DNA of 64,000 bases. It comes from Sphingobacterium phlebotomi. GTDB lineage: Bacteria; Bacteroidota; Bacteroidia; Sphingobacteriales; Sphingobacteriaceae. The notes beneath the pieces were generated by a model. That model was not told the origin of the DNA. It saw only the letters and a program-made list of their open reading frames with translations, and did not search any database. Of the stretch, positions 1 through 8,344 are shown in pieces. The stretch is from the NCBI RefSeq assembly GCF_008180195.1, contig NZ_VTAV01000005.1, positions 124,001 to 188,000 on the forward strand, given 5' to 3'. How positions within the stretch are numbered: the stretch's first letter is position 1; the number at the start of each line of letters is the position of its first letter. The position numbers and the translations under genes were made by a program.

Positions 1-1395
1 GCCCGGTCTGGTCTGGTAACGCATGTCTACACCGTAGCGAAACACGGGGGAACCGCCTTCTAAAAAGAGTCCGTGCCGTTGCCCGATAGCTGTCCGAACG
101 GGCTGTGACAGCCAGTATGTGTCAACGCCACCTAATACATTGGCACGTTTTTGATAATAAAGTTCGTCCAGTGATTCTTGGGGCTGGCGTTGTAACGTGC
201 CATCAAATAAGCCTGCTAATCGTTCATACTCCAGTTTTTCGGTGGCGTTGAGGAGATTGTATTCGGATAGATCGGGCATATTGACATTGGTCTCGTGGGT
301 ATAGGAAACACGGAGTTTGCCTTCTTTTGGTGCTTTCGTGGTAATCACCATCACACCGTTAGCAGCTCTCGAACCGTAGATAGCAGTCGCGGCAGCGTCT
401 TTTAGTAATGTTACGGTTTCGATTCTGGTCATGTCCAGGTCAAGTACTTTTTGCACATTGACTTCATAACCGTCTAGGATAAAGGCAGGCATATTGGTCG
501 TTCCGGTGACATTATCCCGCCGCAATATTTCTCCGCTTCCGCTAGGAAGTGATGAAGCACCGCGGACATTAATGTTTGGTAGCGCATTGGGATTCGACCC
601 TGCGAGATTATTGTCTAATAATTTGAAAGAGGGGTCAAAGACCTGTACAGCCTGTAGCAGATTCTGCGGGTTTACCTGTCGCAGCTCTTCACCGCTTTTG
701 GTAATGGCTGTTCCGGTGTAGGAGTCTCTTTTGATGACTTGATATCCCGTGACGACGACTTCCTCTACATGGGCGATTTCTTCCTTTAGCTGGATCGTAT
801 ACGATAATTTATTTTCCTGCACGGCAAGTGTTACGGATAGGTATCCAACCATCGTTACACTAAAAGATTGTCCGGGAAGGACATCCGTTAAGATAAAACG
901 ACCGTCTGCATCTGCTACGGACACGATTTTACCGTTTATAGCGACACTAGCTCCGCTCAAAGGGGTGCCATCCACACGGAGTACACGTCCATGTATTGTT
1001 TGTTGTGTTTTTGTGTCTGTTGGACGAGGCGGTGTGGGGGTGCGTTTAGCGGTACGCTTTCGCTCCAAGATGATCGTGCGATCTGCGATGCGATACGAAA
1101 TGTCTCTCGGAAGTAAGATCTGGTCAAGGAATGTGGACAGTGCCATGTTTTTGGCGACGATGCTTACGGGTTCTTTATTGACCAAGATATCGTTGGTTCC
1201 TAACACTTCGTAAGAAATCTGCTGCTTTAAAGCTTGCAAAACGACGGTGAGCGGTTCGCTTTTTGCCGTATACGTAATGGTTTGTGTGTATGCCGCATAG
1301 CCATACTGTAGACATACGACAAAATACAGAATTGCACTTAGCTTGATCACGCTGATAGAGTAACTTAAATTCATTAATTTGTTAAGGTTGGTCAT
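1..1395 (-). CDS. SusC/RagA-type TonB-linked outer membrane receptor, N-terminal part (cut by window edge)
   Basis: The minus frame is open from an ATG at 1395 to the window edge, giving 465 codons. An in-frame ATG at 1374 is the alternative start. The N-terminus is a hydrophobic signal sequence. An STN domain (about residues 45-105, ending TIILERKR) follows, the module that talks to a FecR anti-sigma factor. Then comes a carboxypeptidase-regulatory-like beta-sandwich (about 125-205) with GRVLRVDGTPLSGASV. The EEVVVTGY motif and the plug domain with LLKDAAATAIYGSRAANGV complete the classic SusC signature. The protein imports large substrates across the outer membrane using TonB energy; the substrate cannot be read here. 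It lies 67 bp downstream of fecR and belongs to the sigma-FecR-SusC cassette transcribed leftward. The barrel, and any SusD partner, lie outside the window. Confidence 0.93.
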   Translation of the reverse strand, partial: MTNLNKLMNLSYSISVIKLSAILYFVVCLQYGYAAYTQTITYTAKSEPLTVVLQALKQQISYEVLGTNDILVNKEPVSIVAKNMALSTFLDQILLPRDISYRIADRTIILERKRTAKRTPTPPRPTDTKTQQTIHGRVLRVDGTPLSGASVAINGKIVSVADADGRFILTDVLPGQSFSVTMVGYLSVTLAVQENKLSYTIQLKEEIAHVEEVVVTGYQVIKRDSYTGTAITKSGEELRQVNPQNLLQAVQVFDPSFKLLDNNLAGSNPNALPNINVRGASSLPSGSGEILRRDNVTGTTNMPAFILDGYEVNVQKVLDLDMTRIETVTLLKDAAATAIYGSRAANGVMVITTKAPKEGKLRVSYTHETNVNMPDLSEYNLLNATEKLEYERLAGLFDGTLQRQPQESLDELYYQKRANVLGGVDTYWLSQPVRTAIGQRHGLFLEGGSPVFRYGVDMRYQTRPG

Positions 1396-1462
1396 TGGAC
1401 AGTGTCCGATTCAGTTAATAATGCTTATTCACTTTTTATTTTTTCTTTGGGTAGCCTCCTTC

Positions 1463-2644
1463 CTATTTTTTTTCTGATATGATCAATTTATTGTCTGCAG
1501 TCATATGATACTGTATATTGTTGCTTTCCAGTATACTGAGGATGGTTGATAGTTTGCTGGAGCGAAAGGTTCCGCCGAAAAAGTCTAGGGCAGGGACGTC
1601 TCCTTCGTAAATGACGTCGACGTTGTACCATCTGGACAGGTCGTCCATTACCTCTTTTAGGGTTTTTCCGTCGAAATTAAACTTTCCTTGTAGCCAAGCA
1701 AGTTCCTGATCAACGTTGACATCTCTTTTTGAGAGCTTACCATTCTGTAGTATGGCCTGCTGTCCAGGATGAAGGAGGAGCTCTGCCTGATTGATGTTTT
1801 CTTTTATGCGTATTTCTCCTTCTGTCAACGTCGTTTTTGTGGGGTAGGCGCCCTCGTGTGCCTCGACATTGAAATGTGTGCCTAAAACGGTAATGACTTG
1901 ATCGGAAGTATGGACAAGGAATGGCTGGTTTTTCTGCGAGGCAACTTCAAAGTAGGCCTCGCCCTTAAATTGGACCTCCCTGCTATGTCCTTTAAACACT
2001 GTAGGGTAGTTCAATTCGCTTCCGGCGTTCATTTTGACATATGTTCCATCCGGAAGGGTGAGGTTATATAGCCCGCCTCTGGGTGTTGTAATTTTAATCG
2101 ACACGACAGATTCTGTTTCGGCAATGAGCGTTCCGTCGCTGTAATTAATGCCACTATGGTCCATGACGATCTCATTTTGCACTTCGTCCAGATTGAACAC
2201 GCGGCCATCGGATAGGGTTACCGTTGCTTTGTTGTCCGCCGGTCCATAATCGATGTGGGCTGTTTTTTGTTCGTCAGTGACTTTATCTGCATTACTGAAA
2301 TATACGGTATATACACCGAAAATTCCGACAAGAAGAATGCCTGCTGCTGCAAGATAACGGCTTAGCCTTGTCCTGATAAAAGGTCGACGACTCTCGTTTT
2401 CTGTACGCGTATGCTGCTGAAAGCGTGCAAACGCTTTTCGAACATCAATGGATGATAAGTAGCTATAACTTTCGGTCTGTTCTTGTATGTTGTGACATTT
2501 TGCGTAAACTTTTTGGTTTTCAGTTGAGTCGGAAAGCCATTTTTTAAGTAGTTCCGTTTCGATATCGCTAAGATCTATGTTCTGTATAGTCTTCGCGATT
2601 ATTTTTCCGATGATAATCTGCTCGTTTTTCTCTTTATGGGGCAT
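1463..2644 (-). CDS. FecR-family anti-sigma factor
   Basis: This is a 393-residue single-pass inner-membrane protein. The N-terminal cytoplasmic part (about 1-95) should bind the sigma factor encoded upstream. One membrane helix lies at about 97-117 (AAAGILLVGIFGVYTVYF). The periplasmic FecR domain (about 188-290) carries the family hallmarks TPRGGLYNLTLPDGT, GEAYFEV and VLGTHFNVEA. The C-terminal DUF4974 domain (about 320-393) has LKEVMDDLSRWYNVDVIYE and contacts the STN domain of the receptor. It sits 66 bp after the sigma gene and 67 bp before the receptor, the usual order. Function is inferred from family knowledge: it holds the sigma factor inactive until the receptor is occupied. Confidence 0.95.
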   Translation of the reverse strand: MPHKEKNEQIIIGKIIAKTIQNIDLSDIETELLKKWLSDSTENQKVYAKCHNIQEQTESYSYLSSIDVRKAFARFQQHTRTENESRRPFIRTRLSRYLAAAGILLVGIFGVYTVYFSNADKVTDEQKTAHIDYGPADNKATVTLSDGRVFNLDEVQNEIVMDHSGINYSDGTLIAETESVVSIKITTPRGGLYNLTLPDGTYVKMNAGSELNYPTVFKGHSREVQFKGEAYFEVASQKNQPFLVHTSDQVITVLGTHFNVEAHEGAYPTKTTLTEGEIRIKENINQAELLLHPGQQAILQNGKLSKRDVNVDQELAWLQGKFNFDGKTLKEVMDDLSRWYNVDVIYEGDVPALDFFGGTFRSSKLSTILSILESNNIQYHMTADNKLIISEKK

Positions 2645-2710
2645 ATGTTTAGTGTTCTCATTTAAGTATACCGCACGAAACTGAGAAAGTACTAAAGAAA
2701 TTTAAATTAA

Positions 2711-3298
2711 TTAAAAATTTTTTATGATAAATGCGCCAAGTAGTAATAAATCGAAGGTTTCTCGATTTAATCTGGATCGTAAAAGGCTAAGCGCCCGTAA
2801 TTTTTGGTTTTTTACGGTCTGTATGCTGATCTGCATTTCTAGGGCGACTTCGCCGTTGCTTTTCCCTTCTAGGTAGGTCGCTTTGATGATCTTTTGGGCC
2901 TTGGGGGGGAGGCTCTGGATAGCGTGGTAAAGTTCACCCATCGCTTCTGCATATACGATCTGTTGGAGGTGGTTTTCTTCGATCTGCTCTTGCGAGGAAA
3001 CATAATAGTCGGTACGTACGTTTCGGCGGAGGTTTGCTGTTTGGTTATTTAAACCGATGTGACGTGTGGTTTGGTATAAGGAACTTTTAAAGTGGTCAAT
3101 GTTTTCAAAGTCTCGTTTTCCACGCCAAATTTTCATAAAGGATTCGTCTACAATGTCTTCTGCCTCTCCTGTTTCCCTAACAAATTGTGCTGCAAAGAGG
3201 CAAAGTCTACTGTAATAGCGATGGAAAACGAAAGAAAAAGCTTCCTCTTTTCGGTTGTTCAGGTCATCGAGTAGTTGCTGCTGATCTTCGTACTGCAT
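2711..3298 (-). CDS. ECF sigma-70 family RNA polymerase sigma factor
   Basis: This 195-residue protein shows a sigma region 2 (about 20-85, FHRYYSRLCLFAAQFV and AEDIVDESFMKIW) and a sigma region 4 helix-turn-helix (about 125-180, LPPKAQKIIKATYLEGKSNGEVA then IQTVKNQKLRAL). The length is normal for Bacteroidota FecI-like sigma factors. It is the first gene of the leftward sigma-FecR-SusC cassette and should direct transcription of the receptor genes when released by FecR. I see no clear autoregulatory site upstream. The start is the ATG at 3298; the intergenic space beyond it is AT-rich. Confidence 0.95.
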   Translation of the reverse strand: MQYEDQQQLLDDLNNRKEEAFSFVFHRYYSRLCLFAAQFVRETGEAEDIVDESFMKIWRGKRDFENIDHFKSSLYQTTRHIGLNNQTANLRRNVRTDYYVSSQEQIEENHLQQIVYAEAMGELYHAIQSLPPKAQKIIKATYLEGKSNGEVALEMQISIQTVKNQKLRALSLLRSRLNRETFDLLLLGAFIIKNF

Positions 3299-3452
3299 GA
3301 TGTGCGTTTTATTGAGCCATATCGTTTTCAGATTTAAGCTGTAAATATAAATATTTTATTTACTGTTTATTTAATATAGCCGTGAATCCCGGGCGACTCG
3401 GAATTTTTTTTGGTATCTTCGGTCTCACTAAATTTGGGCTATTGGAAATAAA

Positions 3453-3554
3453 GACTTGTTCAACAAAATTCCGTTGCACTATATCGCTTCCGTGCTGGGG
3501 ATGTCTGCCGAAACCTTTAGCTGCATCAGGAAGCGCCAAATCGAAAAACCTTGA
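3453..3554 (+). pseudogene. Crp/Fnr-family regulator, C-terminal remnant
   Basis: A short open stretch ending at the TGA 3552-3554 translates as DLFNKIPLHYIASVLGMSAE followed by TFSCIRKRQIEKP. This matches the conserved end of Bacteroidota Crp/Fnr regulators, where the recognition helix reads roughly IPQHYIASYLGISPETLSRIRK. The frame is closed by TAA at 3429-3431, so no cyclic-nucleotide-binding domain remains. I read it as the tail of a deleted regulator gene. It makes up the only recognisable content of the 318-bp gap 3299-3616. Confidence 0.6.
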
Positions 3555-3616
3555 CTTTTGTCAAGAGGATTGAAGCAGTTATTGACGATCTTTGTTGTAT
3601 CAAAAAATGAAATACC

Positions 3617-3985
3617 ATGACCAAGCAAATGGACACATTATTGAAACTCGAAGAGGTAGGGCAGTTTTTGCTGTCCATCATACTGTTTACGCAATTGGAT
3701 TACGCCTGGTGGGTTTTTCCGGCTTGCCTTTTATTGCCCGATATCGCTATGCTGGGCTATGCGGTAAATCCCAGGGTAGGAGCCGTTGCGTACAATATTT
3801 TTCATCATAAACTCCCGGCGTTGTTGGTATTAGCCGTTGGATTCTGCTTTCAGATCCCAATATTGTCCTTGGGGGGTATCATCCTGTTTGGCCATTCGGC
3901 TATGGATCGAATTTTCGGTTATGGGCTAAAATACGGCGACGATTTCAAACATACGCACCTGGGCTGGATCGGAAGAAAAAAATAG
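3617..3985 (+). CDS. DUF4260 family small membrane protein
   Basis: This 122-residue hydrophobic protein has about four membrane segments. It carries motifs I recognise from DUF4260: LLKLEEVGQFLLSI near the start, LDYAWWVFPACLLLPDIAMLGY, NPRVGAVAYNIFHH, FGHSAMDRIFGYGLKY and FKHTHLGWIG at the end. The biochemical role of the family is unknown to me. The start is the ATG at 3617; the ATG at 3629 (MDTLLKLEE) is closer to the usual family start. It stands alone after the Crp/Fnr remnant and converges on the yqhD-like gene, with 40 bp between the stop codons. Confidence 0.85.
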   Translation: MTKQMDTLLKLEEVGQFLLSIILFTQLDYAWWVFPACLLLPDIAMLGYAVNPRVGAVAYNIFHHKLPALLVLAVGFCFQIPILSLGGIILFGHSAMDRIFGYGLKYGDDFKHTHLGWIGRKK

Positions 3986-4025
3986 ATCCGGCGTTACGGC
4001 ATCCTGCTCCCTAGAAACCAAACGG

Positions 4026-5189
4026 CTAATAACTCATCTTGACGATTTCGTATACATCATCCGGTGTCAAGGATTGGTATTCGCCGATGCCGGTCATGTT
4101 TCGCTTGATGAACGTCTCCTTTACACGTGTTGCCGTATCTTGATAATCCGTTACGTAATCGGAAAGTTTGGTATCGATATCCATGCTATGGAAAAAATGT
4201 TCCATTTGCGCGATGCCTGCGGCAGCTTTTTCATCAACGGTACCTTCGGTAATTCCCCATACGCGTGCTGCATATTGGGCCAGCTTGTCTTTTTTAGTCT
4301 CAAAATTATAACGGTAATGGGATGGGGCGACGATGGCCAACGTACGCGCATGGTCGATACCATAATAGGCCGTCAGTTCATGCCCCATCGCATGTATCGC
4401 CCAATCGGTAACCACGCCTTTCTGAATGAGGCCGTTGAGGGCCATGGTACAGCACCACATGAAGTTGGCAGCAGCAGCGTAATCAAATGCTGCTGTCATC
4501 AGTTTGGGGGCCGTTTCCTGCAGGCTGATCAGGATGCTTTCTGCAATCCGGTCTTGTAGATCGGCACCCGAAGGTACGGTCATGTATTGCTCCAGTACGT
4601 GCGTATACGCATCGGCGATGCCATTGACGATTTGCCTTTTGGGGATCGAACGTACGACTTCGGGATCCAATATTGAAAATTGTGGGAATAGCCCCGGGCC
4701 GCCAGCAGCCAACTTTTCGTTTGTTTCTTTTCTGGATATCACATACCCGGAGTTCATCTCGGAACCGGTTGCCGGTAGCGTCAGAATAGTTCCGAAAGGC
4801 ATGCCTTGACCTTCTTCTGTCCGAATCCGAAGTGTCAGGATATCCCAGGGATCGCCCGGGTAACCTAATGCAGCGGATAGAAATTTGACGCCATCGATCA
4901 CAGATCCGCCCCCAACGGCTAAGAGATAGGTTACTTTTTTCTCTTTAATAACGGCCAAAGCCTGTAGCAATATGTCATATTCTGGATTGGCGGGAATACC
5001 GCCGAATTCGTAAACTGTATGCTTATGCAGTGCGTCCTTAACCTGCTCGTAAATGCCGTTTTGCTTGATGCTCCCACCACCATATACCATCAATACGATG
5101 GCATCCTGTGGGATTTCGAGCGCGACTTTAGGTATCTGACCTTGGCCGAAAAGTATTTTTGTAGGGTTCTTATATTCGAAATTGATCAT
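4026..5189 (-). CDS. yqhD: Iron-containing alcohol dehydrogenase / NADPH-dependent aldehyde reductase, YqhD type
   Basis: The 387-residue protein is collinear with Escherichia coli YqhD, of the same length. The NADPH-binding GGGS repeats lie at 37-40 (VYGGGSIKQNGIY) and 93-96 (AVGGGSVIDG). LPATGSEMNSGYVIS follows at about 138-152. The divalent-metal ligands D193, H197, H266 and H280 align one position before the E. coli D194, H198, H267 and H281. The enzyme should reduce short-chain and lipid-peroxidation aldehydes to alcohols in the cytosol. It is transcribed alone. A decayed fragment related to its residues 42-55 lies at about 7.6 kb. No neighbouring regulator is evident. Confidence 0.93.
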   Translation of the reverse strand: MINFEYKNPTKILFGQGQIPKVALEIPQDAIVLMVYGGGSIKQNGIYEQVKDALHKHTVYEFGGIPANPEYDILLQALAVIKEKKVTYLLAVGGGSVIDGVKFLSAALGYPGDPWDILTLRIRTEEGQGMPFGTILTLPATGSEMNSGYVISRKETNEKLAAGGPGLFPQFSILDPEVVRSIPKRQIVNGIADAYTHVLEQYMTVPSGADLQDRIAESILISLQETAPKLMTAAFDYAAAANFMWCCTMALNGLIQKGVVTDWAIHAMGHELTAYYGIDHARTLAIVAPSHYRYNFETKKDKLAQYAARVWGITEGTVDEKAAAGIAQMEHFFHSMDIDTKLSDYVTDYQDTATRVKETFIKRNMTGIGEYQSLTPDDVYEIVKMSY

Positions 5190-5527
5190 GTTTCTTGCGT
5201 AGTTTATGGTACGAAATTAAAGAATAAAACACATCTCCATGTTGTTTTATTGTCAATTCCGATGTGTATTTTGTAGTTTCAAAACTGCAAAATAGAAACG
5301 CTTATGCTCCGCACACCGTAGGATTGAGCGGCTTCATTCTTCCAAAATTTCAGATCGGAAACGTAGGTCCAAACAAGTCCGTGATTGAAGCTGGAGGCGG
5401 AAAGCAACTTGATATCATGGGAAAGATCCCTAAATTGTTGACATTATGCAATTACGGATCCCGGTGAGTAAGCATAATAAAAAATCAGGATTACAAACAC
5501 ATTCAAAAGATATTTGTTCATCATAGT
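5190..5527. other. Intergenic region between divergent yqhD and bestrophin genes
   Basis: This stretch of 338 bp separates two divergent genes and must hold promoters for both. A 67-codon open frame (5264-5467, plus) has no recognisable domain, no convincing upstream site and no neighbour support, so I do not call it a gene. I see no terminator or long inverted repeat. Confidence 0.4.
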
Positions 5528-6421
5528 ATGATACTGAATTCTTCTCGTATTCCCTTACGCTACATGCTTAACAAAGTAAAAAGGGAAGTGACCACAGTCG
5601 CTATTGTAGGCTTATTTTTTAATGCCTTTACGTATTTTCTGGGTGATCGGCTTCCAGACATGCCTTTGGGTGTTCCGGCATTTTTAGGTACAGCAATATC
5701 GGTGTTATTGTCATTTAAGATGAGCCAGTCGTATGAACGGTGGTGGGAGGCACGCAAAATATGGGGCGCCATTGTAAACGATTCCCGTTCGCTCGTCATA
5801 CAACTTCAAAATTATATCGACAGCGCATACGAAGACGTGATTAGGGAAGTTTCTTATAAACAAATCGCATGGTGTTATGCCTTAGGAGATTCGCTGCGGG
5901 GGCTGAATCCATTGGCTAGGCAACTGAACCTCACGCCGGTGGAACAAGATATACTTCGACATCATAAAAATGTGCCATTGGGCATAACCCAGATGCAGGC
6001 AGCCCGTATAAAGGAAGTCGCAGATAAGCAGCCAATCCCCGAATTTTACAGGGTGCAACTGGATCAGACCTTAGTGCGTCTTGTGGATTCTATGGGCAGG
6101 GCGGAACGTATAAATACGACCGTATTTCCAGTGACATATCGTTTTTTTCTGCATGCGGCTATTTATCTTTTTCTGATTACGTTATCGATTGCGATACAAG
6201 ATGTCCACGCAATTTTCGAAATTCCGCTGCTGGTACTTATTGCCGCTTTGTTTTTTCTTGCTGAAAAAACCGCATACAACTTGCAAGATCCTTTCCGTAA
6301 TCGACCCAGCGATACACCTGTAACGGCGATAGCGCGTAATATCGAGATTAATATAAAGCAGTTGCTAAAAGAAACAGAAATTCCTGAACCGCTAAAACCG
6401 AAGACCTTCTTTATTCTTTAA
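5528..6421 (+). CDS. Bestrophin-family (RFP-TM) anion channel
   Basis: The 297-residue protein fits the bacterial bestrophin family (about 300 residues). The N-terminal membrane region is followed by the highly conserved block SYERWWEARKIWGAIVNDSRS at about residues 68-88. Hydrophobic helices occur at about 25-40, 45-63, 208-226 and 232-248, and ENTAYNLQDPF-like text (EKTAYNLQDPFRNRP) at about 252-266 matches the family C-terminal signature. These proteins form pentameric chloride or cation channels in the inner membrane. The gene is monocistronic; a remnant of a sigma/fecR locus follows it directly. Confidence 0.9.
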   Translation: MILNSSRIPLRYMLNKVKREVTTVAIVGLFFNAFTYFLGDRLPDMPLGVPAFLGTAISVLLSFKMSQSYERWWEARKIWGAIVNDSRSLVIQLQNYIDSAYEDVIREVSYKQIAWCYALGDSLRGLNPLARQLNLTPVEQDILRHHKNVPLGITQMQAARIKEVADKQPIPEFYRVQLDQTLVRLVDSMGRAERINTTVFPVTYRFFLHAAIYLFLITLSIAIQDVHAIFEIPLLVLIAALFFLAEKTAYNLQDPFRNRPSDTPVTAIARNIEINIKQLLKETEIPEPLKPKTFFIL

Positions 6422-6426
6422 GGGAT

Positions 6427-6600
6427 GCTAATGACAATATAAATATTTATTAACAAGTCGCTCGAAGGTTGGCGGCCCTAGCGGAATTTATCCCTTATTG
6501 ACGAACTTGAGGGCCACGATCCGCGTTCCTTGCGATGGTCAATGTCCCTTTTGAATATGCTGTTGATAACGAGCCTGTTCGGTTTACAGGTTCGATTAAA
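6427..6600 (+). pseudogene. Collapsed remnant of an ECF-sigma/FecR locus paralogous to 10.64-12.46 kb
   Basis: Four short blocks in this 174-bp stretch match, in order, pieces of the intact cassette further right. An AT-rich leader (6430-6455) matches 10641-10667. CTCGAAGGTTGGCGGCCCTA (6461-6480) and what follows match the sigma gene at 10904-10940. GACGAACTTGA and CCGCGTTCCTTGCGA (6500-6535) match the sigma gene at 11057-11090. CTTTTGAATATGCTGT and CCTGTTCGGTTTACAGGTTCGAT (6548-6596) match the fecR 3' end at 12406-12452. The intervening 1.6 kb is gone and no frame is open. It is therefore a heavily deleted duplicate, seen directly by comparing bases within the window. Confidence 0.75.
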
Positions 6601-6608
6601 CCATTCAA

Positions 6609-7382
6609 TCACTTCTCGACTTCGTCTTTCAATTTTTGCAAAGCTGTTTTTTCCGTCCGGATGTTAAGATACTCCACCAGAACCGAGAAAGCCATAGCAA
6701 AGTAGATATAGCCTTTCGGTATATGCTGGTCAAACGCCTCAGCTGTTAACGAAACACCGATAAGTAGCAGGAAGGCTAATGCCAGCATTTTGACTGAAGG
6801 GTAATCGTTGACAAATCTGGAGATTGTTGAAGCAGAAAGCAGCATAATAACAACCGCGACAATGACCGCTGCTATCATTACGCCGATTTGATCTACCATT
6901 CCAACGGCTGTGATGACCGAATCAAGTGAGAAAACCAAGTCTAAAATAATGATCTGTATAATGACACTCCGAAAGGTGATAGGCCTATTTCGGCTGGCAG
7001 ATGTCTCGATATGCCCTTCTACTTTATGATGGATCTCCGTGGTTGCTTTATAAATCAGGAATAAACCGCCAAAAAATAAGATCAGGTCTCGACCGGATAA
7101 GGTTAGGTATCGATACCATGAAGGATTTTCGATATTAAATGTATCGCCCAGATGAAGGAATGGTTCGGTCAGACCCATAATCCATTTGATAGAGAATAAT
7201 AAACCGACACGCATGACCAAGGCGAGCAGCAAACCAAGCTGTCTCGCTTTCTTTTGTTGCTCCAATGGGAGCTTGCTGCTCTGTATAGAGATAAATACGA
7301 TATTGTCTATGCCCAATACGATTTCTAACAACGTCAGCGTAAAAAACGAAATCCATATTTGAGGGTCGGTGATCCAGTCCAT
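6609..7382 (-). CDS. TerC-family integral membrane protein
   Basis: Starting at the ATG at 7382 (MDWITDPQIWISFFTLTLLE) gives a 257-residue protein whose start matches the family. A longer frame to 7415 adds 11 residues outside the conserved region. The two hallmark acidic membrane motifs are present: LEIVLGIDNIVFISIQ near the N-terminus and LDLVFSLDSVITAVGM in the middle. About seven membrane helices are visible. TerC proteins are linked to metal (manganese) export or membrane metal homeostasis and to tellurium resistance; here the exact role is inferred only from family. It converges on the bestrophin gene and reads leftward as a single gene. Confidence 0.9.
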   Translation of the reverse strand: MDWITDPQIWISFFTLTLLEIVLGIDNIVFISIQSSKLPLEQQKKARQLGLLLALVMRVGLLFSIKWIMGLTEPFLHLGDTFNIENPSWYRYLTLSGRDLILFFGGLFLIYKATTEIHHKVEGHIETSASRNRPITFRSVIIQIIILDLVFSLDSVITAVGMVDQIGVMIAAVIVAVVIMLLSASTISRFVNDYPSVKMLALAFLLLIGVSLTAEAFDQHIPKGYIYFAMAFSVLVEYLNIRTEKTALQKLKDEVEK

Positions 7383-7562
7383 AATGTATAATTGTAATTT
7401 ATTGTAATAATACAAATAACCAACCAGAAATGTTTAATGCGCAACCCTAAATATGAAAATTGATGATCTTCTATTTGTTGGGATAGGTATCTCGGGATTT
7501 TTTTCATCATAAAAGTATTTTTCAAATAAGGGATACATATGCTATCAAGAGATCGTAAGTAA

Positions 7563-7645
7563 AGCGTTATAAACCTGCTCGGGCTGTTGCAGCGCATCCA
7601 TCACCTGCTCATAAATGCCGTTTTGCTCAAGCAGGTGTTGGATGA
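7563..7645 (-). pseudogene. Fragment of a YqhD-like gene
   Basis: On the minus strand this stretch reads LLEQNGIYEQVMDALQQ, which parallels SIKQNGIYEQVKDALHK, residues 40-56 of the intact YqhD-type gene at 4026-5189. The bases agree closely over about 30 bp (ACCTGCTCATAAATGCCGTT against ACCTGCTCGTAAATGCCGTT). Nothing else of the gene is left. The gap 7383-7750 contains no other recognisable element. Confidence 0.5.
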
Positions 7646-7750
7646 CGGGAAAGGCGACCCTGAAGCAGAAAAAACATCGGAAATATAAACGAATGATGGA
7701 TTTTACAAAACAGTATGCAGTGTATAATGTTTATTAATAAAAAAATAGAC

Positions 7751-8338
7751 ATGACAGTACGCTTTTATCTAACATATCTGGTGATAATACTGCTGGTAAG
7801 CTGCGGACAAGATAGCGGAAAGCAGGCGCTCGCTGATCGTGAAAAGGCGCTTGAAAAACGGGAACAAAATATGGCATCAATAGAGGAGGAGTATCACACG
7901 TTGTTAAAGATGAGGGACAGTCTGCGGGCCAGCGAATCGATACCATTGGAAGGAGATACCGCCTCCAGTCATGAACCTTGGCCAGATAATGTATTAGGCG
8001 AATGGAATAATCGGATGGTGTGCCGTGCTTCACGTTGTGCGAACTATGTTGTTGGTGACCAACGCCATGAGGTCTGGCGATTTTATTCGGATTCCATTGG
8101 ATCGTATGTTCAGGTGGTCAACAACGACGAACATACTCGCATATTTAAAGGACAACAGAACGGCAATGAAATTACGCTTCATGTCTTAGCCGATACCAAT
8201 ATGACTAAAAATAGTGTAACCAGACGTGCTCAGCTGGATGATATAACGCCTAGTGTAATGAGAGGTACACTTGTCTTAACAGGTAAAAATAATTGTGAAA
8301 CCGTATTTTCCGTAGAATTGACACCCAGAGCAAAATAA
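7751..8338 (+). CDS. Putative lipoprotein with N-terminal coiled coil
   Basis: I start at the ATG at 7751, which places a lipoprotein signal (TVRFYLTYLVIILLVSCGQ) at the N-terminus, cleaved before Cys18. The open frame extends to 7715 but adds 12 charged residues that would spoil the signal. After the lipobox, a charged helix (about 25-60, ALADREKALEKREQNMASIE) looks like a coiled coil. The remaining globular domain (about 75-195) contains Cys pairs and a beta-rich pattern; I do not recognise a family. The next gene, a cation/proton antiporter, follows after only 6 bp, so the two are probably co-transcribed. Its function is unknown. Confidence 0.8.
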   Translation: MTVRFYLTYLVIILLVSCGQDSGKQALADREKALEKREQNMASIEEEYHTLLKMRDSLRASESIPLEGDTASSHEPWPDNVLGEWNNRMVCRASRCANYVVGDQRHEVWRFYSDSIGSYVQVVNNDEHTRIFKGQQNGNEITLHVLADTNMTKNSVTRRAQLDDITPSVMRGTLVLTGKNNCETVFSVELTPRAK

Positions 8339-8344
8339 CGATAT

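Noticed and set aside
749..1213. 154-codon plus-strand open frame
   Set aside because: It is antisense to the SusC-type receptor, whose domains are clear on the minus strand.
1398..1408. Hairpin in the first fecR-susC gap (GGACAGTGTCC)
   Set aside because: The stem is only 4-5 bp, too weak to group with the hairpins of the other two cassettes.
5264..5467. 67-codon plus-strand open frame upstream of bestrophin
   Set aside because: No family pattern, no ribosome binding site and it lies in a divergent promoter region.
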